A stretch of DNA of 64,000 bases from Cristatella mucedo. Its lineage: Eukaryota > Bryozoa > Phylactolaemata > Cristatellidae. Below are positions 58,473-64,000 of the stretch, piece by piece. The notes beneath the pieces were generated by a model, which worked only from the letters and a program-made list of their open reading frames with translations, ran no database searches and was not told the DNA's origin. The stretch spans positions 1 through 64,000 of the forward strand of contig WPIO01000258.1 of NCBI GenBank assembly GCA_009760855.2, in the 5' to 3' direction. Each line of letters begins with the position of its first letter. The first letter of the stretch is position 1. The position numbers and the translations under genes were made by a program.

Positions 58473-59537
58473 TTTAACAGGTGTTAAATACTGTTATTCA
58501 TATAAACGAGCTAGACTGCAAGTCTTAGCCACCTATGACGACTTCTGCTTAATAATAAAACTGCTCTAGTGCCTGACTGTGGCGTGATGACCGGATAAGT
58601 ACAGTGATGCTCCGACGGCTGGATAAAAGAAAACAGTGAAGTGGAATGCAATAACCAGAGTAAGCGATTGTGTCATTAGAAATATTTTTCCACGCCAAAG
58701 CAAGTTGTTTTTGCATGCTATATCCATTATTCGGTTGAACGGACATGTCACAAGCTGCTACAATAATAATCCATTTAGAGAACTAGCAGTGGGCAATTGC
58801 TAATCTGAATATAAAAAGTGCGTAATGGCCTGGCATTTTTGTTCTTCATGTTTAAATGCTGCACAATTATAACGTGCTATAACTTGTACGGCTGAGCTGT
58901 TGCAACCTTGTATGACTGAAATTTAGTTCTTAGATAGGACAATGCTATACAAAGAAATCGCTCTTCAAATCTGTACTAGCCGTTTTCTGTTACCTTTGGC
59001 ACTGCACCTATTAGCAATAACCTAATGTCTGGCTAAGACATTGCAATTGTACCAAAATCTCCTGCGTACACTTTTTTCAAGAAGATCTAAACTCTTACTT
59101 GGCTCAGCCTATGCTGATCTATTATTCATGTGCTCATGAATCCCTATTCTGAATTTTTCTACACTGGTTTGAGTGAATGCTCAGCCAGCAACCTTCAAGC
59201 GCTGCTGAAATTCGACCAAATAGTGAATAATATTGCAATTTTTCAAATTACGTATTTAGTCCACTGTGCCTAACCACAAATATTTTTTTTAGAAATTATC
59301 CAGGTTTTCCCAAAATACGATGGGGTTCGAAGGAGTCGGTGAACAAGGAGCTGCCTGTTTGTTGTGTATCGCAGCTAATTGTATATCGGCAACCGACGAC
59401 CGGACATATGATCCAAGACACAGAAGGAGTTGGCTTGGTCTCGCTGGTCGTTCGGATTCCAACGACCTGAAGCCAGTCGTCCTATTGCGGGTAATCTAAC
59501 CACACAGTGTCTGCATTCTAGGACGATGACATCAAAT
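58473..59537. other. Unassigned DNA
   Basis: No repeat or gene recognised. Acceptor-like T-rich tract plus AG at about 59292, followed by a short open frame without a recognisable domain. Confidence 0.35.
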
Positions 59538-60460
59538 CATGATAATAGTAAATTTGCATAGTACCCACTGAGTAAGGAGAATCTTTCAAGGCAGGTTACA
59601 TTTGCTGCACGTGAAGCATAATCATACGGTTAGAGATAGTAAAAGCATGTACACTGGGTCAGCACCTAAATATGGTTAGTGGCAGTATGCACAGTGTCAG
59701 CATTCACAAGCATACAAAAGACGAATCACAAAGTACCACTAAATAATTTGACAAATGACTGAGCTTTTAGCTTCATTAGATGTCATCAAATCAGAGTGTG
59801 TCGTGTAGTCGGTCGAGCTAGATTAATCAGGGCTTTAGAAGCATGCAAACTAAATACATATTCTCCGAAGGATCTGTGGTTCGTGCTATGTTTAGCTAAA
59901 CGATGTGATTCAGAAAAGCCGATGGTACTATGCCTATACTGGTGGTGGAGTAGTTCTTATAGGTAAGCTGGAGCCTGAGAACGAAGGAACCTAAGATTGA
60001 GTGACAGAAGCGTGAGTGTTATAGGCTGCTTGATTAGGAGCCAGTGCTGGTCTGCAAGAAGCAGTGTGACGTTGCAACTGTAACGCTCACGACAGACGAC
60101 TCTAGCTGTGGAATTTTGCATCCACTGTAAGAGCCTGATTGCATGTGCTGGTAGACCATCAAACAGTGAGCTGCACAAATCGAGACCGGATATTACAAAC
60201 ACATGGACCAATTCTGATGTTGTATTCCGGTCATAGCAAACCCGAATGTAAGTGAGCTTATATAGCTTAAAGTATCCGGACTTTATGGTGGAGCTGATTT
60301 GTTCCTTTAGTGCCCAGTATTTTTAGATCAGTACATCTAGATGTAATGAAGATGCTCCCCCAGAGGTTCTGGCATAGCCAGTTTTGAGCATTAGGATTTC
60401 CAATTTCTGACCAACTCTTGCTTTGCCCATAATTATTAGGTATGAAGGCTTCAGGGGTGC
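59538..60460 (-). mobile_element. LINE-A copy 18, old
   Basis: On the minus strand the 3' end is decayed, and the UTR words TGACACTGTGCATACTGCCA and ACCATATTTAGGTGCTGACC are clear. The tail frame 60211-59957 has LDLCSSLFDGLPAHAIRLLQ and QNSTARVVCRERYSCNVTLL. An RT-end remnant lies near 60.4 kb. Confidence 0.82.
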
Positions 60461-61120
60461 GAAGTTAAGTTTCACCGGTGATAATGGACAAATGTCATGA
60501 AAAACTATGCAAAAAGGGAAATTCCCTGTGGTGGCCCTAGATTTATTACGATATTCTCTTCGATATCTCTGAGAATTTAAACGTGAGCAACAAAGCTTGT
60601 GGCATTACTGAACAAGTGCATAACTATGCCCATTGGGAGCAATCACTTTCTTGTCTGTATGAGCAGTGAATTTCTTATAACTTTAATGGTGTCGTGGCTC
60701 TAAAATTTATTGAATTTCTTCTGTTCATACTAAGGATCTAATTAAGATTCTTGAGTGAATGATTTAGTGACAGCAAGTTTTGAATTTGAATAAGTGCACT
60801 CAGATCCAAAGGTTTTGGCCCATTTCAATTTCAACTGCCTATTAAAAAGATTCTGTAAGTGATCTTCCTTATTAACAAGAACCATTTAAACAATTCAAAA
60901 AAAAATTAAATAAGGCTTTGGTTGCATGTAATATAACTAAGTACTAATGTCCAAAGGTGAAAACTAAATCTTCAACAACTACTTTTTACAGATCCCATTA
61001 CATCTGAGGACATCAAAATGCTGCATGGTGGCTTAATGAAGTAGCGAATTTGTGTGTGTGTGCTGAAACAGCAGAATGACAAATTCTGGTTATTCTCAAA
61101 ATACGGATTGCTTATCTTGA
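60461..61120. other. Unassigned AT-rich DNA
   Basis: An acceptor-like tract (CTACTTTTTACAG) at 60991 is followed by 17 in-phase codons and a stop (ITSEDIKMLHGGLMK). It matches exon 5 in phase but not kinase sequence, so it is not annotated. Confidence 0.35.
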
Positions 61121-61412
61121 TTTTCCCACGTTTAAATGGAAATTTAAAGCACACCTATTCAGGGCCACATTTAGTGGGTCTTTGTAATGCCTCGTTTATG
61201 TGCTTGTGCGAGCTGACACTGTTGCATGCTACCACTAATCACACTTGTATGCTAACATAGAACAAGTCACACCCTAGCCATGTTATTAATGTTGTTTTAT
61301 CAAGCATTATACCACTCACCTTTCGATCCTGTTTCCTTAGCAGCAATGCAAAGCGTCTAGATAGAGATTGAGGTATGCGATAGCACTTTATCAATTGTAT
61401 TAATATTATTAC
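61121..61412 (+). mobile_element. LINE-A copy 19, end of coding and 3' UTR
   Basis: The plus strand runs from AAAGCACACCTATTCAGG (LKTHLF-like codons) through GCTGACACTGTTGCATGCTA to a decayed end (AGATTGAGGTATGCGATAGC) and an ATT-rich tail. Confidence 0.85.
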
Positions 61413-62090
61413 TTCCTATTGTCTATTGTGCAAGCCAGAAATGCTCTTATATCTACAGCCACTCAAAAATCGAGTCTGTTTCAAATTGAACTCTTTACAA
61501 ACAATCACAATTTGTTCGCTTCGGAGATTATTCTGCCGATTTTTTTTGGATTACCACAACCTCTAACTTTGTAAGCGAGAAGCATTTTTTTATGAAATGC
61601 CATAATGAATGCAGTCTGAAACAGATCTATAAAGAAAAGATACGCACCATGTAGGAACCACTCACTAGACCTTCCATTTATATTCGCAGCAAACGATAAT
61701 GTTGGCTCTCCTATCAGCTTTGTCATTTGGAAAGACCAATAGGAAAAACCAACAACCAGTATTTGTAGCAGCAGAAGTTCCCGGGCTAGATGGTCTTCTC
61801 TGACAGTGACCAAGAAACCTTGTACAGCTGCTGTGTAGCTTTGTCACGGTAGCATCCTTTGGCTTCAACAGAATGGCCTCCGACTGTCCCCAAGCGCTAA
61901 CTGCAACTTGTTAGAGAAATGGGTGTGAGAAACTCTGGCTGGAGCATTTATCTCCTCTTTCTAAGTAACGGTCGAAAGCGAAGTCCATCTCCACCCTAAA
62001 TTAGTAACTTGTGAGATCGACTCCTGCTTTGCACTTGTGTTCCTGTAGTATCACTTCAATACCTCGTCTTCTCAATTAGTTATGATTAGC
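61413..62090. other. Unassigned DNA with minus-strand open frames
   Basis: Two overlapping minus-strand frames (61813-61505 and 61868-61665) are open for 102 and 67 codons. The first includes hydrophobic segments and FIMAFHKKMLLAYKVRGCGN. I recognise no family. Confidence 0.25.
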
Positions 62091-63880
62091 TTTTTTTACC
62101 CTTCACCTGCAACGAAATCTTTAAGAGTAACTGCACTACTGACCTTTTCAACATAGAAAGATGTATCAGAAAGCCATGTCGCAAATCAGCTACGCTCCTA
62201 TATTGAAATCTCAAACTTGGCAGGTACGTTCCAATCTGGATTTAGAGCTTATCACTCCACTAGTCCAGCGTTAATTCGACTGTATTACGGCCGTCATAGG
62301 AATGAATGCTTAGCTAGAGTCTTTAACTTGTTTTGGTTGATCTATCAGCAACACATCAACTAATTAGGCAACAATTCCTTGTCGAACACTAGTTATTTCG
62401 CCCGGGAATCACTGGCGTTGGTTAAGGTCCAATCTTAATCGATGGTTTAGGTCTAATCTTAGTGGAAAACATTACAGTATTGATATGAACGGCAAAATAT
62501 CGTGCAAGGAGCCACTGAAATACAGTGTACAGTGTATAAGTCAGCACTCTGTGCTTTGTGGTTGGCTTCTTTTGGCAGTTTATACTCTTCCTCTTACTGA
62601 TGTGATCGCATGGCACCATCTAATCTTTCACGTCTGTGCTCATGACAGTCATTTTAAACTATGCTTTGTCCCTCCCAACTCTATAGCAATTCACATTCTC
62701 GCAACTCCTTTGCTGCATGTACTACTAACATCCGCACATAGATGGCAGCAAACTTTCTTAAATGAAAAGATGATAAAACAAGCGTACTAATTTTCGGGAA
62801 ACCGATCTTGACTCATAAATTTTAAAGTTTGATATTTAAAATCAGCAGCTTATTGGCCAATGGCAGCTTATCTAATTTTGCGTCTGCAAGCAATCTAGGT
62901 GAGCTGTCACCAAGTACCTGTTGGTGGACGACAAAATTAGCTCCACAGTCAAGTCTGCCTTCTTGCAGCTACACAAGATGGCTAAAATGTGTGCTTTTTT
63001 GACAGGGATACTACGTCCAAATTAATCCATGCACATTTGAAATCCCGTCTTGACTTCAGTAACTCACGGCTTGCTGGTCCACTGACCTGTCCGATGGGGC
63101 ACTTGCAGCTGTTGTAAAACTCTGAAGCTAGGCTTTTCTGCAATGAGCTTCTTAGTTGCTACATCAGACCACTTCTAGTCGATTTTCACCGGCTCCCAGT
63201 CAAGCAACCTATCGACTTCAAAGTTCTGCCATCCACATTTAGATTCCTTGTTTCTCTGGCTCCAACCTACATATCAGGAACTACTCCCTTACCCGGAAGG
63301 ACATCTTACCAGCTGCTCCTCTTACTTGAAACGTTTAGCTATCTCTCGAACCAACCTCGTATGCTTTAAGGAAGCTCTTTTATTTTATGTTACCTTAAGC
63401 CGGGAAAAAAATCCTAGCTGATTAAACAGCCTCTTTTTGAATACCAACAGAAGAGCCTTTACGGCTATCACCACCGCTTGCAGTGGCGATAAAGAATCGC
63501 CCACCCAAGACCTCGGGACCGAGGTCGTAAAAGCAACCGCCTTAGCTAGTGTGCCATCACGGCTCACCTGGGAACTCACTTGTGACTGACTTCTGACATC
63601 CGATGACTTTAAAATACTCAAGCAAGACTAAAAACTAACATTTTTGCAGAACGTCACTAGTCTTTGGGATTGTCCTTTGTGAACCTATGTGTGTTGACAG
63701 TATGCAGGCTGCCTCAACCATCATACATGTTGACCCGTGCATGTTTAATATTAAACAATGTTATTTTTTTGACATCGGGAATTTTACCACTAACCATTTG
63801 ATCTGCCTTTATTTTCAGCATATTAACCAAGTGCCTAGAAAGAATTTTAGTTCTCTAAGAGTGATATTAGTAGAAGTACT
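62091..63880 (+). mobile_element. LINE-A copy 20, RT to 3' end, with nested SINE-A
   Basis: On the plus strand the RT N-terminal motif FQSGFRAYHSTSPALIRL is at about 62235. LPLTDVIAWHHLIFHVCAHD (decayed active-site region, 62.58-62.65 kb) and VKSAFLQLHKMAKM-like follow, then the tail (62.9-63.4 kb). The 3' UTR runs to TGCCTAGAAAGAATTTTAGT and TCTCTAAGAG. A SINE-A at 63423-63567 sits in the tail on the opposite strand. Confidence 0.82.
63423..63567 (-). mobile_element. SINE-A copy 5, nested in LINE-A
   Basis: On the minus strand it reads GTGAGCCGTGATGGCACACT, AGCTAAGGCGGTTGCTTTTA, CGACCTCGGTCCCGAGGTC, then GTGGTGATAGCCGTAAAGGC and AAAGAGGCTGTTTAAT. The B-box triplet region is shortened (GTCTTGGGTGGGCGA), so the internal promoter is damaged. 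Confidence 0.88.
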
Positions 63881-64000
63881 AAGTGTCGTGTCTCCTAATA
63901 AGGAGAAATGATTTGAATTTGGTTTGGAGCTGTGGAGTTCACATGAAGCCCGTGAGAGGTAGTTAGCTAGGTAGACGAAGCTCGTTAATAGGTGTAGCTA
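63881..64000. other. Unassigned window end
   Basis: About 120 bp with no recognisable feature. Confidence 0.4.

Noticed and set aside
60992..61043. Short frame after a strong acceptor, in phase with kinase exon 5
   Set aside because: Only 17 codons to a stop and no resemblance to the kinase C-lobe.
1..64000. CRISPR arrays, operons, prophage or bacterial genes
   Set aside because: No regularly spaced repeats with unique spacers and no long bacterial-type genes. Splice sites, LINEs and SINEs show a eukaryotic nuclear sequence.

Overview
The window is eukaryotic nuclear DNA. It is mostly AT-rich, has no operon-like gene packing, and contains a multi-exon gene with consensus splice sites. It is crowded with decayed non-LTR retrotransposons (LINEs), tRNA-derived SINEs, microsatellites and one LTR-like GC-rich island. 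The LINE tails belong to a CR1/L2-like type that is widespread in invertebrate animals, so an early-branching or invertebrate metazoan is my best guess. The sequence does not fix the species. A degenerate CCCTAAA block at 12.87-13.27 kb resembles the plant/algal telomere unit, but it lies inside an insertion and is not evidence for a plant.

The one gene I can support is a plus-strand protein kinase of the TKL / receptor-like (IRAK/Pelle/plant-RLK-like) type. It is split into at least five small exons spread over 29 kb: 19671-19814, 29657-29793, 37922-37989, 39892-40056 and 48474-48700. All four internal junctions keep the reading frame, and kinase subdomains I to IX appear in the right order. 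The 5' end (ectodomain or juxtamembrane exons) and the rest of the C-lobe were not securely found; a weak candidate for the next exon is at about 50336. The introns (about 9.8, 8.1, 1.9 and 8.4 kb) are filled with transposon debris.

Layout: 1-5.5 kb is unassigned DNA with a CT microsatellite, two diverged repeat pairs and a 64-bp near-perfect palindrome (4639-4702). 5.5-10.8 kb holds minus-strand LINE-A copies. 11.4-13.6 kb is a LINE-A copy split by a roughly 1-kb insertion with inverted-repeat-like ends and the CCCTAAA array. 13.6-19.6 kb is unassigned. 20.6-25.8 kb is a mosaic of LINE-A and LINE-B. 31.5-37.5 kb holds SINEs, LINE-A and two successive LINE-B copies. 41.2-47.1 kb holds LINE-A copies, including the longest one, which has endonuclease-like and RT parts. 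48.8-49.6 kb is a young LINE-A copy. 51.4-53.1 kb is the LTR-like island. 53.8-56.3, 59.5-60.5, 61.1-61.4 and 62.1-63.9 kb hold further LINE-A copies, two of them carrying nested SINEs.

LINE-A appears to have driven much of the repeat content. At least one SINE family (SINE-B) carries a tail resembling the LINE-A 3' end, and CT microsatellites have grown twice from a CT-rich stretch inside that tail.
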